64,000 nucleotides of DNA from positions 1-64,000 of the forward strand of contig CAYVIB010000019.1 of the NCBI GenBank assembly GCA_964451365.1, in the 5' to 3' direction. Below the pieces are notes generated by a model. It did not search any database. It worked only from the letters and a program-made list of their open reading frames with translations, and was not told the origin of the DNA. The translations under genes and the position numbers were made by a program. The DNA comes from CAYVIB01 sp964451365. GTDB lineage: Bacteria > Pseudomonadota > Gammaproteobacteria > Pseudomonadales > Cellvibrionaceae. Within the stretch, counting starts at the first letter, position 1. Each line of letters opens with the position of its first letter. Positions 1-9,469 of this stretch are shown in pieces.

Positions 1-29
1 CCCCTATTCCCAAACCTTCGGCGCGAAAA

Positions 30-3011
30 ATGGCAGCATTGGATTCGTTAGTTAACTCGTCGAAAGATCGAAGCATTTACGCACCGGACATCGGCGATTT
101 TTATTCCACACTGTTAAAAAAAATTCACTCCGCCAACCTCGCCGAACTCGAATCGAAACTGAGCGCACAGTTCTCTTCCCGCCCGGAATTGTTGGCGCAG
201 CTGGATGCCATTGTCTACGGCAGCCAGTACGCCTCTGAGTGCTTTCTCGCCGAACCAGAGCTGCTCTGGTTTACGGTGGCCCAAAACCGGATCGAAAACG
301 AACTCTCCCACGAGCATTATCAAAATGCCTTGCAGGCAATGCTCAATGAAGTCGAAGACGCCATTGAGCTGGACCGGCAACTGCGGCTGTTTCGCCGCCA
401 GTGCATGATGAGAATCATCTGGCGCGACTTCAACCGTATCGCCAACACCATGCAAACCACCGCCGAGCTGTCGTGGCTGGCGGAGGTCTGCCTGCAGGCG
501 GCACTGGATTTTCACTACCGGCAACTGGTGCTGGAACACGGTGGGCCTCGGGACAGAGAGGGAGAAATCCAACCATTTTTAATATTGGGCATGGGTAAGC
601 TCGGCGCCTGGGAACTGAACCTGTCGTCCGATATCGATCTGATTTTTACCTACCCGCATTCCGGCAGCACCGACAATGGCAAACTGTCCAACCAGGAATT
701 TTTCTCCCTGCTGGGCAAACGCGTTATCCAGAGCCTCGACAAACTGACCGCCGACGGTTTTGTATTTCGGGTGGATATGCGCCTGCGACCTTACGGGCAG
801 AGCGGTGCACTGGTCAGCAGCTTCGACGCGCTGGAGGACTACTACCAGACCCAGGGGCGCGAGTGGGAACGCTATGCCATGGTCAAGGCGCGAGTGGTGG
901 CGACCAATGGCGATGAAAATCACACCGAGCGCCTGATGTCGATGCTGCGCAGTTTTACCTACCGCCGCTATGTGGATTTTTCCGTTATTGACGCCCTGCG
1001 CAAACTGAAGCAGATGATCAACCAGGAGGTAAAACGCCGCCGCCTGAGCGACGATATAAAACTCGGCCAGGGGGGCATTCGCGAAATCGAATTTATCGCC
1101 CAGGTCTTCCAGCTGATTCGCGGCGGGCGCGACACGCAACTGCAGGACAACCGCCTGCTGCACATCCTGCCGATGCTGGAAACCATGAACTGCCTGCCAA
1201 AGTGCATCTCCGCCAAACTGATGGATGCCTACTGTTTTCTGCGCAACACCGAGCACGCCCTGCAGGGTTACAAGTGCGAGCAAACCCAAAAACTGCCGAA
1301 AGACGAAGCGGGCCGGCAACGACTGGCCCGCATTATGGGCTTTGTCGACTGGGCCGGTTTTTATGCCGAACTGGAGGAACATCGCAGCCTGGTGCAACAG
1401 GAGTTCGAAGCGGTCATCGCCTCGCCCGAAGATAAACAGCAGAACGAATTCGATGTGCCGAGTGAATGGCAGGGTGTATGGCACAAGACCCTGAACAAAA
1501 AGGATATCCTCGGCCTGCTGGCCAAACACAGCTACGAGCCGCCGGAGCAGGCCCTGGAACTGCTGGACGAACTGCAACAGGCGCCGGCTGTACTGAATAT
1601 GCAGTCCTCCACCCGCGTACGCCTCGATGATTTCATGCCCCTGCTGCTGGCCGCCGCGGCCGGCACGCCGTCACCCAGTGAAACCCTGGCGCGCATCGTC
1701 AAGCTGGTGAAATCCATCGCCCGCCGCAGCGCCTATTTATTGCTGTTGACGGAAAACCCGAAAGCGCTGGACCAGCTGGTCAAACTGACCCTGGCCAGTC
1801 CCTGGATTGCCAACGAACTGGCCGAACACCCGGCGCTGCTGGATGAACTGCTGGACCAGCGCACCCTCTACAACCTCCCCAGCAAGGCCGAACTGCAGGA
1901 TGAGCTGCGCAGTGCAATGCTGCGGGTGCCGCAGGACGACCTGGAGGCGCAGATGGAAGCCCTGCGTTATTTCCGGTCCGCTCACGCCTTGCGGGTGGCG
2001 GCCTGTGAGATAACCGGCGCGCTGCCGCTGATGAAAGTAAGTGATTACTTAACCTTCCTGGCCGAAGCCATCCTGGAATACGTGCTGGTATTGGCCTGGA
2101 ACGAAATGGTGGCCAAACATGGTTACCCGGATGGCGAAATCCGGGAGACACCGAATTTCATCATTGTCGGCTACGGCAAGCTGGGCGGCATCGAACTGGG
2201 CCACGGCTCGGACCTGGACCTGGTGTTTATCCACGATGCCAACCCCACCGGCACCACCGCCTTCACCGCCGGCGAGAACAGCGAAGGCAGGCGCAGCCTG
2301 GACAACCAGGTTTTTTATATGCGCCTGGGCCAGAAGATCATCCACATCCTCAACACCAAAACCCCCTCCGGACAGCTGTACGAGGTGGATATGCGGCTGC
2401 GGCCCTCCGGCAATTCGGGCATGCTGGTGAGCACCCTGCACGCCTTCGAAAAATACCAGCGGGAATCCGCCTGGACCTGGGAACACCAGGCACTGGTTCG
2501 CGCCCGCGTGGTGGCCGGCGACGGCAATCTGGCCGGGCAATTCGAACAGGTACGCAAGGCCATTCTCAGCCAGCGGCGCGAGCCGGATAAATTACGCGGG
2601 GACGTGGTCGAAATGCGACTGAAGATGCGCCAGCATCTGGGCAGCGATAAAACCGGTGATGGATCACAGGCTTTTAATATCAAGCAGGATCCGGGCGGTA
2701 TCGTTGATATAGAATTTGTGGTTCAATATGCGGTTCTTGCCTGGGCACATGCTGATCCAGCACTGATGACCTACACGGACAACATCCGTATACTGGAAAG
2801 CCTTGAGCACGCCAACCTGCTGTCTACCCAAGAGGTCAGTCAGTTAATTGAAGCCTACAAAGCCTATCGCTCCATGGGACATCGTTTGACCCTGCAACAA
2901 CAGCCAAACATTGTCGATGGCGATCCCCTGGTAACCCACCGCAAAGTCGTCACGCAAATCTGGGAAAAGCTGCTCGGCCAACCCGGTGACGAAAACGCCG
3001 ATAACGGGTAA
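30..3011 (+). CDS. glnE: bifunctional glutamine synthetase adenylyltransferase / adenylyl-removing enzyme
   Basis: This cytoplasmic enzyme adds AMP to, or removes it from, glutamine synthetase, so linking GlnA activity to nitrogen status through PII proteins and glutamine. Two nucleotidyltransferase modules are visible. The N-terminal one (AMP-removing in the family) carries GKLGAWEL...SDIDLIF near residue 190. The C-terminal one (AMP-adding) carries GKLGGIEL...SDLDLVF near residue 713. Both keep the paired acidic residues that bind metal. At 993 residues it is slightly longer than the E. coli enzyme (946). The ATG at 30 is the first in frame, but the frame is open to the left edge and no Shine-Dalgarno is visible, so the true start could lie outside the window. 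ilvE follows after 85 bases. Confidence 0.95.
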   Translation: MAALDSLVNSSKDRSIYAPDIGDFYSTLLKKIHSANLAELESKLSAQFSSRPELLAQLDAIVYGSQYASECFLAEPELLWFTVAQNRIENELSHEHYQNALQAMLNEVEDAIELDRQLRLFRRQCMMRIIWRDFNRIANTMQTTAELSWLAEVCLQAALDFHYRQLVLEHGGPRDREGEIQPFLILGMGKLGAWELNLSSDIDLIFTYPHSGSTDNGKLSNQEFFSLLGKRVIQSLDKLTADGFVFRVDMRLRPYGQSGALVSSFDALEDYYQTQGREWERYAMVKARVVATNGDENHTERLMSMLRSFTYRRYVDFSVIDALRKLKQMINQEVKRRRLSDDIKLGQGGIREIEFIAQVFQLIRGGRDTQLQDNRLLHILPMLETMNCLPKCISAKLMDAYCFLRNTEHALQGYKCEQTQKLPKDEAGRQRLARIMGFVDWAGFYAELEEHRSLVQQEFEAVIASPEDKQQNEFDVPSEWQGVWHKTLNKKDILGLLAKHSYEPPEQALELLDELQQAPAVLNMQSSTRVRLDDFMPLLLAAAAGTPSPSETLARIVKLVKSIARRSAYLLLLTENPKALDQLVKLTLASPWIANELAEHPALLDELLDQRTLYNLPSKAELQDELRSAMLRVPQDDLEAQMEALRYFRSAHALRVAACEITGALPLMKVSDYLTFLAEAILEYVLVLAWNEMVAKHGYPDGEIRETPNFIIVGYGKLGGIELGHGSDLDLVFIHDANPTGTTAFTAGENSEGRRSLDNQVFYMRLGQKIIHILNTKTPSGQLYEVDMRLRPSGNSGMLVSTLHAFEKYQRESAWTWEHQALVRARVVAGDGNLAGQFEQVRKAILSQRREPDKLRGDVVEMRLKMRQHLGSDKTGDGSQAFNIKQDPGGIVDIEFVVQYAVLAWAHADPALMTYTDNIRILESLEHANLLSTQEVSQLIEAYKAYRSMGHRLTLQQQPNIVDGDPLVTHRKVVTQIWEKLLGQPGDENADNG

Positions 3012-3096
3012 CGGCTGTTACAGAATTTGCCGGGTTAGCGCCGCAACAGGCAATAATAAATTTTAACAGGTTAGAGTTTTTGTACGGAGAGAGAAA

Positions 3097-4023
3097 ATGT
3101 CGTTCGCTGATCGCGATGGAGTTATCTGGTTCGATGGGGAACTCGTTCCCTGGCGCGATGCCAAAGTCCACGTTTTGACCCACACCCTGCACTACGGCAT
3201 GGGCGTGTTTGAAGGGGTGCGCGCCTACGACGCGGGCAATCACGGCACCTGTATTTTTCGTTTGAAAGAACACACCGACCGCCTGTTCCGCTCGGCCCAC
3301 ATCATGAATATGAAAATGCCGTGGAGCAAGGACGAACTCAACGAAGCCCAGAAACTGGTGGTGCGGGAAAACAACCTGAAGGAGGCCTACCTGCGCCCGA
3401 TGGTGTTTTACGGATCGGAAGGGATGGGCCTGCGGGCGGAAAATCTTAAATCCCACGTTATTGTCGCCTCCTGGTACTGGCCATCCTACATGTCGCCGGA
3501 AGCGAAACAAAAAGGCATCAAGGTGCGGGTTTCCAGTTACACGCGCCACCACGTCAACATCTCCATGTGCAAGGCGAAAGCCAACGGCCACTACATCAAC
3601 TCCATGCTGGCGCTGAAGGAAGCGCTGGACTGTGGTTGCGAAGAGGCGTTGTTGCTGGATAACGAAGGCTATGTGGCCGAGGGCAGCGGGGAAAATATTT
3701 TTATCGTCCGCGACGGTGAACTTTATACTCCCGAACTCACGTCGTGCCTCGACGGCATCACCCGCAACACCATTTTCCAACTGGCGAAAGACTGCGGCCT
3801 GACAATTCATGAAAAACGTATCACCCGCGACGAAGTCTACGTGGCTGATGAAGCCTTCTTTACCGGTACGGCAGCCGAAGTGCTTCCCATTCGCGAGTTG
3901 GACGGACGAATCATCGGCGAAGGCCAGCGCGGCCCGATCACGGAAAAGCTGCAGTCGCTTTATTTTGCCGCGATCAAGGGCGAACTGGACCAGCATACTG
4001 ACTGGCTGACACCGGTCAAGTGA
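3097..4023 (+). CDS. ilvE: branched-chain amino acid aminotransferase
   Basis: A PLP-dependent fold type IV transaminase that carries out the last step of valine, leucine and isoleucine synthesis and the first step of their breakdown, with glutamate/2-oxoglutarate as partner. The Schiff-base lysine is most likely Lys161 in KAKANGHY, matching the AKAGGNY context of E. coli IlvE. The EGSGENIF and GITRNTI segments are typical of the cofactor phosphate site. The length (308 residues) is normal for the family. A purine-rich stretch (ggagagaga) precedes the ATG. A strong hairpin terminator follows the stop codon, so glnE-ilvE probably ends here before msbA. Confidence 0.95.
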   Translation: MSFADRDGVIWFDGELVPWRDAKVHVLTHTLHYGMGVFEGVRAYDAGNHGTCIFRLKEHTDRLFRSAHIMNMKMPWSKDELNEAQKLVVRENNLKEAYLRPMVFYGSEGMGLRAENLKSHVIVASWYWPSYMSPEAKQKGIKVRVSSYTRHHVNISMCKAKANGHYINSMLALKEALDCGCEEALLLDNEGYVAEGSGENIFIVRDGELYTPELTSCLDGITRNTIFQLAKDCGLTIHEKRITRDEVYVADEAFFTGTAAEVLPIRELDGRIIGEGQRGPITEKLQSLYFAAIKGELDQHTDWLTPVK

Positions 4024-4033
4024 TTCACCCGAT

Positions 4034-4057
4034 AAGGCGGAATCCTCCGCCTTTTTT
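4034..4057 (+). terminator. intrinsic terminator after ilvE
   Basis: An 8-bp perfect stem (aaggcgga / tccgcctt) with a 4-base loop runs into a T tract, 11 bases after the ilvE stop codon. It is a textbook Rho-independent terminator and separates ilvE from msbA, whose ATG is only 16 bases further on. Confidence 0.85.
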
Positions 4058-4072
4058 ATTTCAAGCGCACTG

Positions 4073-5860
4073 ATGGCAAAACCACTTAACAGCGAACGCT
4101 CGTCCCGCCTGTACCGGAGGCTGTTGGCTTACGCGCTCAACTACAAACTGTTTTTTGCAATCAGTATTGCCGGCTTCGCATTGTTTGCCGGCATGGAAGC
4201 CATGCTGGCAATGACGCTGGAATTTTTCATCAATACCCTGGAAGACAAACCCACCGACAAGTTCGACTTTCTGCCGGTTGCTCTTACTACATCCATTTTA
4301 TTTGTTCCGGTTGCGGTGGTGGTGCTCAGTATACTGCGCGGCGCCGGGTCATTTCTCGGCAACTTTTATATGGGCCGTCTCGGCCTGGGCGTGGTCAACG
4401 ATCTGCGCAAGCAGGTGTTCGGCCATATGATTTACCTGCCGCAAGGTTTTTACGACAAAAAGAACAGCGGCGAATTGGTCTCGTTGATTATCTACAACAT
4501 CGAACAGGTGACCGGTTCGGTCACCAATGCTGTGCGTACCCTGATCCGCGATGGCTTCTCTTTGATTGCATACCTGATCCTGCTGTTTTACTACAACTGG
4601 AAACTGACCCTGGTGTTTTTCCTGGTGGCGCCGGTACTGGCATCCCTGATTTACGTCGCCAGCAAATACTTCCGCCGGGTGAGCCGGAAAATCCAGACCG
4701 CATTCGGCAAGGTCACCCATATCGCCACCGAAAGCTTCCAGGGAATCAAACTCGTGAAAAGTTATGGCGGCGAACGTTACGAGAAAAAGCGCTTTAACGA
4801 GGCCGCCGATGAAAACCTTCGTTTCAGCACCAAGTTTGAACGGGTAAGCGCGCTGCAAACGCCCATTTTGCATATCGTGATCGCCACCTCCCTGGGCATT
4901 CTATTTTTCCTGGTGCTGCTTTTCTGGAAAGGCACCGCGGCGGAGGCCGTGGTGTATGTTTCAGTGGCCGGCCTGATTGCAAAACCCTTTCGCCAGCTAA
5001 GCCAGGTCAACTCCATTATCCAACGCGGACTGGCGGCGGCGGAAACGATCTTTACCACCCTGGACTATCCGCTGGAACTCGATAGCGGCAACAGGGAAAT
5101 TCGCGGGATCAAAGGAAAAATCACTTTTAATGGTGTCAATTTCTCCTACGGCGGAAGCGACAGCGAGACGGTTGCCCTCGACAATATTTCCTTTACCGTG
5201 GAACCCGGCACCACCGTTGCGCTGGTGGGCGGTTCCGGCAGTGGCAAAACCACCATCGCGAACCTGTTGCTGCGGTTTTACGATCCGGCATCCGGCGTCA
5301 TCGCCATCGACGACACACCAATTCAATCGCTTTCGCTGACCAACCTGCGTTCGCACATTGCGCTGGTAAACCAGCAGACCATTCTGTTCAACGACAACGT
5401 CACCGCCAATATCGCCTACGGCGAGGAGAGTGACAGCATTGATCAAGACAGGGTTATCGCGGCCGCGGAAAATGCCTATGCCAGGCATTTTATCGACAGC
5501 ATGAGAGAAGGCTTCGACACTTTGATTGGCGAAGATGGCGCCCGCCTGTCTGGCGGCCAGCGACAGCGCATAGCCATCGCCCGCGCACTTTACAAAAATG
5601 CACCGATTTTGATCCTGGATGAAGCCACCTCGGCACTGGACAATGAATCGGAAAAACAAATCCAGACCGCGCTGGAAAAGCTTAAGCACAACCGGACCAC
5701 GCTGGTCATTGCCCACCGTCTTTCCACTATCGAAAACGCCGATAAAATTATCGTGCTCGATAAAGGAAAAGTTGTCGAAACCGGCACGCATCCAGAACTG
5801 CTGAACAAAGGCGGCTACTACGCCAAACTGCACAGTGCGCAAATAGCCGAGCCCGCCTGA
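4073..5860 (+). CDS. msbA: lipid A / LPS core flippase, ABC exporter
   Basis: A half-size ABC exporter that acts as a homodimer in the inner membrane and flips lipid A-core to the periplasmic leaflet. The N-terminal ~330 residues form a six-helix transmembrane domain. The ATPase domain has Walker A at about residues 386-393 (GGSGSGKT), the signature LSGGQ at 492-496 and Walker B ILILDE ending in Asp516-Glu517, followed by the H-loop AHRLS. The length (595) is close to E. coli MsbA (582). The final TGA overlaps the waaA start (ATGA), so the two genes are translationally coupled. That pairing supports MsbA rather than a generic drug exporter. Confidence 0.93.
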   Translation: MAKPLNSERSSRLYRRLLAYALNYKLFFAISIAGFALFAGMEAMLAMTLEFFINTLEDKPTDKFDFLPVALTTSILFVPVAVVVLSILRGAGSFLGNFYMGRLGLGVVNDLRKQVFGHMIYLPQGFYDKKNSGELVSLIIYNIEQVTGSVTNAVRTLIRDGFSLIAYLILLFYYNWKLTLVFFLVAPVLASLIYVASKYFRRVSRKIQTAFGKVTHIATESFQGIKLVKSYGGERYEKKRFNEAADENLRFSTKFERVSALQTPILHIVIATSLGILFFLVLLFWKGTAAEAVVYVSVAGLIAKPFRQLSQVNSIIQRGLAAAETIFTTLDYPLELDSGNREIRGIKGKITFNGVNFSYGGSDSETVALDNISFTVEPGTTVALVGGSGSGKTTIANLLLRFYDPASGVIAIDDTPIQSLSLTNLRSHIALVNQQTILFNDNVTANIAYGEESDSIDQDRVIAAAENAYARHFIDSMREGFDTLIGEDGARLSGGQRQRIAIARALYKNAPILILDEATSALDNESEKQIQTALEKLKHNRTTLVIAHRLSTIENADKIIVLDKGKVVETGTHPELLNKGGYYAKLHSAQIAEPA

Positions 5861-7134
5861 TGCGCTACCTGTACTCTTTACTGTTTGCTGTTTTACTGCC
5901 GGCGGTGTTACTGCGCCTGTGGCTGCGCGGGCGGAATTTGCCGGCCTATCGCCGCCGATGGGGCGAGCGCTTTGCCCGCTTTTCGTTTACACCGGACCAG
6001 CAAAAAGTCGTCTGGCTGCACACGGTTTCCGTGGGTGAATTTATTGCGGCAAAAGAGACTATACTGTGGTTGCTGCAACGGGGCGATGTACAGGTCGTTG
6101 TTACCACAACCACTCCCACCGGCTCGGAGCAGGTAAGCAAAACTTTCGGTGATCGGATATTTCACGTCTACGCGCCCTATGACCTGCCTTTTTGTGTCAT
6201 TCCCTTCCTCAAAAAAATCCGCCCCTCCCTCGCAATATTTATGGAAACCGAACTCTGGCCCAATACCATTCACTATTGTCACAGGATGAATATACCTGTT
6301 CTATTGGCCAACGGACGTATGTCGGAAAAATCCGCGCGAGGTTATCAGCGTGTCAGTCCGCTTACCAGCCCAATGCTGAAGAAAATAAACAAAGCCGCCA
6401 TACAACATCAGGCTGACGCCGAACGATTTATCGCGTTGGGGCTACCCGAGGATCGCGCAACCGTCACCGGCAGTATTAAATTTGATATCTCCCTTCCCAT
6501 CGAACTCCGGCAGCAAGCCGATGCGTTAAAACAAACCTTGAGCCAAAACGGCAAACGCAAAATATTTATTGCCGCCAGTACACATAAAGGCGAGGACGAA
6601 ATCATTCTCTCCGCCTGGAAGCAGGTGACGGAAAAAATTCCGGCCGCATTGCTGATTCTCGTCCCCCGCCACCCTGACCGGTTCGACAGCGTTTACCAGC
6701 TTTGCATGCGGGAAGGGTTCAGCACGGCCCGCCGGAGCAAAGCGGAAGCGGTTGAAAGTGATACCGCGATATTACTGGCCGACACGCTGGGTGAACTGCT
6801 GATGCTGTTCGGTTGCGCGGACGCTGTTTTTGTCGGCGGCAGCCTGGTTGAAAACGGCGGTCACAATTTTCTCGAACCCGCCGCCTGGGGCATCCCGGTT
6901 ATCAGCGGGCCGAGCACATTTAATTTCGCCGAAATTGCACGACTCCTGCGCGACAGCAACGGCATGCTGGTTATTAACGATGCGGAATCGCTCGCAAACA
7001 AAATTGTTTCTCTTTTTGATGATCAACAACTGATGTCGGATATGGGGAGTAGCGCCCGCGGTGTCGTGGAAAAAAATCGCGGCGCGCTGGCGAAACTAAA
7101 AGAAATTATCGACCAGATGCTGTCGGGTGGGTAA
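5860..7134 (+). CDS. waaA: 3-deoxy-D-manno-octulosonic acid (Kdo) transferase
   Basis: This enzyme transfers Kdo from CMP-Kdo onto lipid IVA at the cytoplasmic face of the inner membrane, starting the LPS inner core. An N-terminal membrane anchor (about residues 4-22) is followed by a GT-B glycosyltransferase. The catalytic glutamate is Glu60 in HTVSVGEF, at the position known for E. coli KdtA. METELWPN, ANGRMSEKSA and the C-terminal GGSLVENGGHNFLEPA are family hallmarks. The length (424) is normal. The gene starts inside the msbA stop codon. Its last codons and stop fall inside a dispersed palindromic repeat that begins at about 7129. Confidence 0.95.
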   Translation: MRYLYSLLFAVLLPAVLLRLWLRGRNLPAYRRRWGERFARFSFTPDQQKVVWLHTVSVGEFIAAKETILWLLQRGDVQVVVTTTTPTGSEQVSKTFGDRIFHVYAPYDLPFCVIPFLKKIRPSLAIFMETELWPNTIHYCHRMNIPVLLANGRMSEKSARGYQRVSPLTSPMLKKINKAAIQHQADAERFIALGLPEDRATVTGSIKFDISLPIELRQQADALKQTLSQNGKRKIFIAASTHKGEDEIILSAWKQVTEKIPAALLILVPRHPDRFDSVYQLCMREGFSTARRSKAEAVESDTAILLADTLGELLMLFGCADAVFVGGSLVENGGHNFLEPAAWGIPVISGPSTFNFAEIARLLRDSNGMLVINDAESLANKIVSLFDDQQLMSDMGSSARGVVEKNRGALAKLKEIIDQMLSGG

Positions 7135-7166
7135 GCGATAGTCCGACACTTCGGGCGCCACCCGCC
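7129..7166. repeat. dispersed palindromic repeat, family B, copy 1
   Basis: A 38-base stretch starting in the last codons of waaA (gggtaagcgatagtccgac ... gcgccacccgcc). The same sequence occurs in reverse orientation behind serA (43332-43370) and inside a longer palindrome behind ahcY (52813-52909). Its position at 3' ends of core genes is typical of REP-like elements. A role in transcript ends is inferred. Confidence 0.7.
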
Positions 7167-7190
7167 GTCTGCCACCGGTCCGGACACATA

Positions 7191-8240
7191 TCACGCCCCA
7201 CACTCCGCCGGACGAATACTATTGTGCGTCAACCAATCCACCTCAAACGTGGAGCGCTCACCGAGATCCTCCCAATGCGTCTCCAGCCAATACTGCGTCC
7301 TCGAGCGCCCGAGGTCTCGCAAATGCGTCAGGTATTCCCATTCGGCATTGAGTTTACTCGACGCTTCCAGCCCCAACAGATCCTCATCCGCGTCGACTCG
7401 GTGCAGACGCATATCGCGGTAAAGTTCGTTCTCAAGTCCTTCCGCATCAATAAACTGCTTCAGCAGGGTAATTGATCGCAGTTCCTTTATCAGGCTGGAA
7501 TTGAATGTAATTTCGTTGACCCGATTAATAATGTCACGGGCGGTAACCGGAATTTCCGGCCGATAGAATGGATTAATCTGCACCAACATCAAATCCCGTG
7601 CCGCGCATTCGTCCACTAAAGGAAATAAAGCGGGGTTCCCCATATAGCCGCCATCCCAGTAGGCCTCCCCGTCCACCTCCACCGCCTTGAACAGAAATGG
7701 AATAGCAGCCGATGCCATAACCGCATCGACGTTGATTTCCGGCTGCCGGAAAATTTTCGGCTGCCCAGTTCGCACATTGGTGGCGGTGATAAAAACCTTT
7801 ATTGCCGTACAGCAACGCACCCTGTCAAAATCCACCAACTCCAACACCAGGTCGCGCAATGGATTAATATCGAGTGGATTTAATTGATAGGGTGAGAACA
7901 CGCGCGTCAACAAATCAAACATCAGGTAAGTGGGCGAATTTTCCAGGCTCCAGTCACCACTTAAGCGCGACCACAAATCGCGCTGAATCGGACTGGCGGC
8001 CGCGGCCGCGCTGACTGCTTTCCAGAAATCGGCGAGCGCGCGGCGGGCACCGGCAGCGCCACCGGATTGCAAGCCGTCCGCCACCACGACGGCATTCATC
8101 GCACCCGCGCTGGTACCGCTTATTCCCTCAATGCGCAGGTTCGGTTCCTCCAGCAAGCGGTCGAGAACGCCCCAGGTCAGCGCACCGTGAGCTCCGCCTC
8201 CCTGCAGCGCAAGTTCAATGGTTTTTATTTCATCAGCCAA
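7191..8240 (-). CDS. patatin-like phospholipase family protein
   Basis: A predicted cytoplasmic serine acyl hydrolase with the patatin Ser-Asp dyad. The oxyanion loop GGGAHG lies at residues 14-19, the nucleophile elbow GTSAG at 42-46 (Ser44), and the second catalytic residue Asp196 is in DGGY. No signal peptide or autotransporter domain is present, unlike secreted patatins such as ExoU or PlpD. The length is 349 residues. The start has a good upstream Shine-Dalgarno (aaggagag on the minus strand). It is divergent from a phasin-like gene about 107 bases away. That hints at lipid or polyhydroxyalkanoate granule metabolism, but the true substrate cannot be read from the sequence. Confidence 0.85.
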   Translation of the reverse strand: MADEIKTIELALQGGGAHGALTWGVLDRLLEEPNLRIEGISGTSAGAMNAVVVADGLQSGGAAGARRALADFWKAVSAAAAASPIQRDLWSRLSGDWSLENSPTYLMFDLLTRVFSPYQLNPLDINPLRDLVLELVDFDRVRCCTAIKVFITATNVRTGQPKIFRQPEINVDAVMASAAIPFLFKAVEVDGEAYWDGGYMGNPALFPLVDECAARDLMLVQINPFYRPEIPVTARDIINRVNEITFNSSLIKELRSITLLKQFIDAEGLENELYRDMRLHRVDADEDLLGLEASSKLNAEWEYLTHLRDLGRSRTQYWLETHWEDLGERSTFEVDWLTHNSIRPAECGA

Positions 8241-8347
8241 GACACTCTCCTTTTGACGACAAACAAAAACAGATCAACCCGGTTGGCGTTGCTATTGCAT
8301 CGGCTACCTTCTCGATTAACCTTCAATAAATCCTCGGGTTTCTGCTT

Positions 8348-8851
8348 ATGGCCAAGCGTAGGAAAATTAGTTCACTGTCTTCTTCGTGGGGACAATTGAC
8401 CGACAATTATTTCAGCATGTACCGCAATAGTTTGCAATGGTACGAAATGCTGGCCGCTTCCGCGGCAACCATTGGAATGCGGCTGACTTCCATAAATGAC
8501 GACCTGAAAAGGAACCGACTGCCTGATCAGATCGAACTTCAACGCATGATTACGGAAAAAAACAAAGCCATGACGAAAAGTGCTTTTGCGCTGGCGGACT
8601 GGCAAAGTTCGCTTGTAAGGACCAGCGCACCGGGAAAAAGTGGAAAGCTGGATTGGCCCCTGACAAATCCCTCGGCGTTATGGACCTCAGGATTTAATTC
8701 CGGTTTTTCTCTTTGGTCGGACATGATGGCGCGCAATATCGAATTAAGCGGTGCAATGCTAAAAGGTTACGCGCAGGTCCTTAAACCTTTCCACAGCGCC
8801 AGCACCGCAAATGCCTTTCGGCTCAGCGGAGTTCGAAAAAAAGTGCGCTGA
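8348..8851 (+). CDS. small phasin-like protein of unknown function
   Basis: A 167-residue protein without signal peptide or clear transmembrane helix. It has a helical, amphipathic look with repeated aromatic and serine residues, a QWYEMLAASAATIGMRL segment and a basic C-terminus (VRKKVR). The layout resembles small granule-binding phasin-type proteins, and the neighbouring divergent patatin is compatible with a polymer or lipid granule role. The similarity is only impressionistic, so no gene name is given. The stop codon lies inside the first of two 15-base direct repeats (8840-8869), so the present C-terminus may have been set by a recent small duplication. Confidence 0.6.
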   Translation: MAKRRKISSLSSSWGQLTDNYFSMYRNSLQWYEMLAASAATIGMRLTSINDDLKRNRLPDQIELQRMITEKNKAMTKSAFALADWQSSLVRTSAPGKSGKLDWPLTNPSALWTSGFNSGFSLWSDMMARNIELSGAMLKGYAQVLKPFHSASTANAFRLSGVRKKVR

Positions 8852-8912
8852 GCCAAAGTGCGCTGAGCCGTTGTCGCGCAGGATTTGTCGCGCCGGATTT
8901 GTCGCGCGGGAT
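8840..8912. repeat. two adjacent short tandem repeat arrays
   Basis: Two exact copies of the 15-mer aaagtgcgctgagcc (8840-8854 and 8855-8869) are followed one base later by three copies of a 14-mer, ttgtcgcgc(a/c/g)ggat (8871-8884, 8885-8898, 8899-8912). The arrays fill the short space between the converging phasin-like and entericidin-like genes. They look like replication-slippage products. Confidence 0.8.
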
Positions 8913-8922
8913 TTTAGCGCCT

Positions 8923-9054
8923 TTAGTTTTCCGCTTCATCTTCAATTTCGTCGCCCACTTTTTCAACGTCACGACCAAAACCTTCCATTGTTTCGCAACC
9001 CGACAGCAGGAACAGGAGTGTAACCACAGTGATTAAAGCCTTGCCCATACTCAT
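8923..9054 (-). CDS. entericidin-like small lipoprotein
   Basis: A 43-residue lipoprotein precursor beginning MSMGKALITV. A short hydrophobic signal ends in the lipobox LLSG-Cys20, followed by an acidic, lysine-containing tail with the pattern ETMEGFGRDVEKVGDEIEDEAEN. This matches entericidin A/B family peptides (small cell-envelope lipoproteins, about 45 residues, with a conserved GxGxDxxxxGxxIe core). A clear Shine-Dalgarno (aagagga) sits six to seven bases before the ATG. Glutamate follows the acylated cysteine. It was found by reading the strand directly because it is too short for standard ORF cut-offs. Its role in the envelope is not known in detail even in E. coli. Confidence 0.85.
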   Translation of the reverse strand: MSMGKALITVVTLLFLLSGCETMEGFGRDVEKVGDEIEDEAEN

Positions 9055-9469
9055 GGAAAATCCTCTTGATTAATTTGACAGCAGACGGATTGCAATAAAT
9101 GTACCGGCTCGATAAACGTCTAAACTCAATGGCTAAAATCGCGGTGGTAAGTTCGTCCGAATCGCGACAAGTTATTGATCCTCGAGTAGAAGCCGGACTC
9201 ACCGTTTCTACCGTCGCCGGACGCCACATATGGCAACCTTTTCATCAACATTTCCGCGCCGGCCGTTCATGCGACTGACTTGTTATCTTCTGTAAATATG
9301 ACAGTTGGTATGTAATCCTGACTTTGATTCTTCTGGCTGTAACAAAGGTATTTTGAAAGTCCTGTTTTCATCAGGATCTGGCACGTTAATCGCAAACTTT
9401 ATTGCCATGATCTTTCGATCTAACACTGACAAATGTTTTTTTATAAGGTATTTCAGAAGGAGAGTTACG
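9055..9469. other. intergenic region without a recognised gene
   Basis: About 415 bases between the divergent entericidin-like and OmpA-domain lipoprotein genes. It must hold both promoters. The part from about 9300 to 9460 is AT-richer and runs into a good Shine-Dalgarno (aaggaga) for the lipoprotein. No protein or RNA gene is supported. Confidence 0.6.

Noticed and set aside
579..1577. 332-codon minus-strand open frame opposite glnE
   Set aside because: An antisense shadow of a strongly supported glnE; no domain or start signal.
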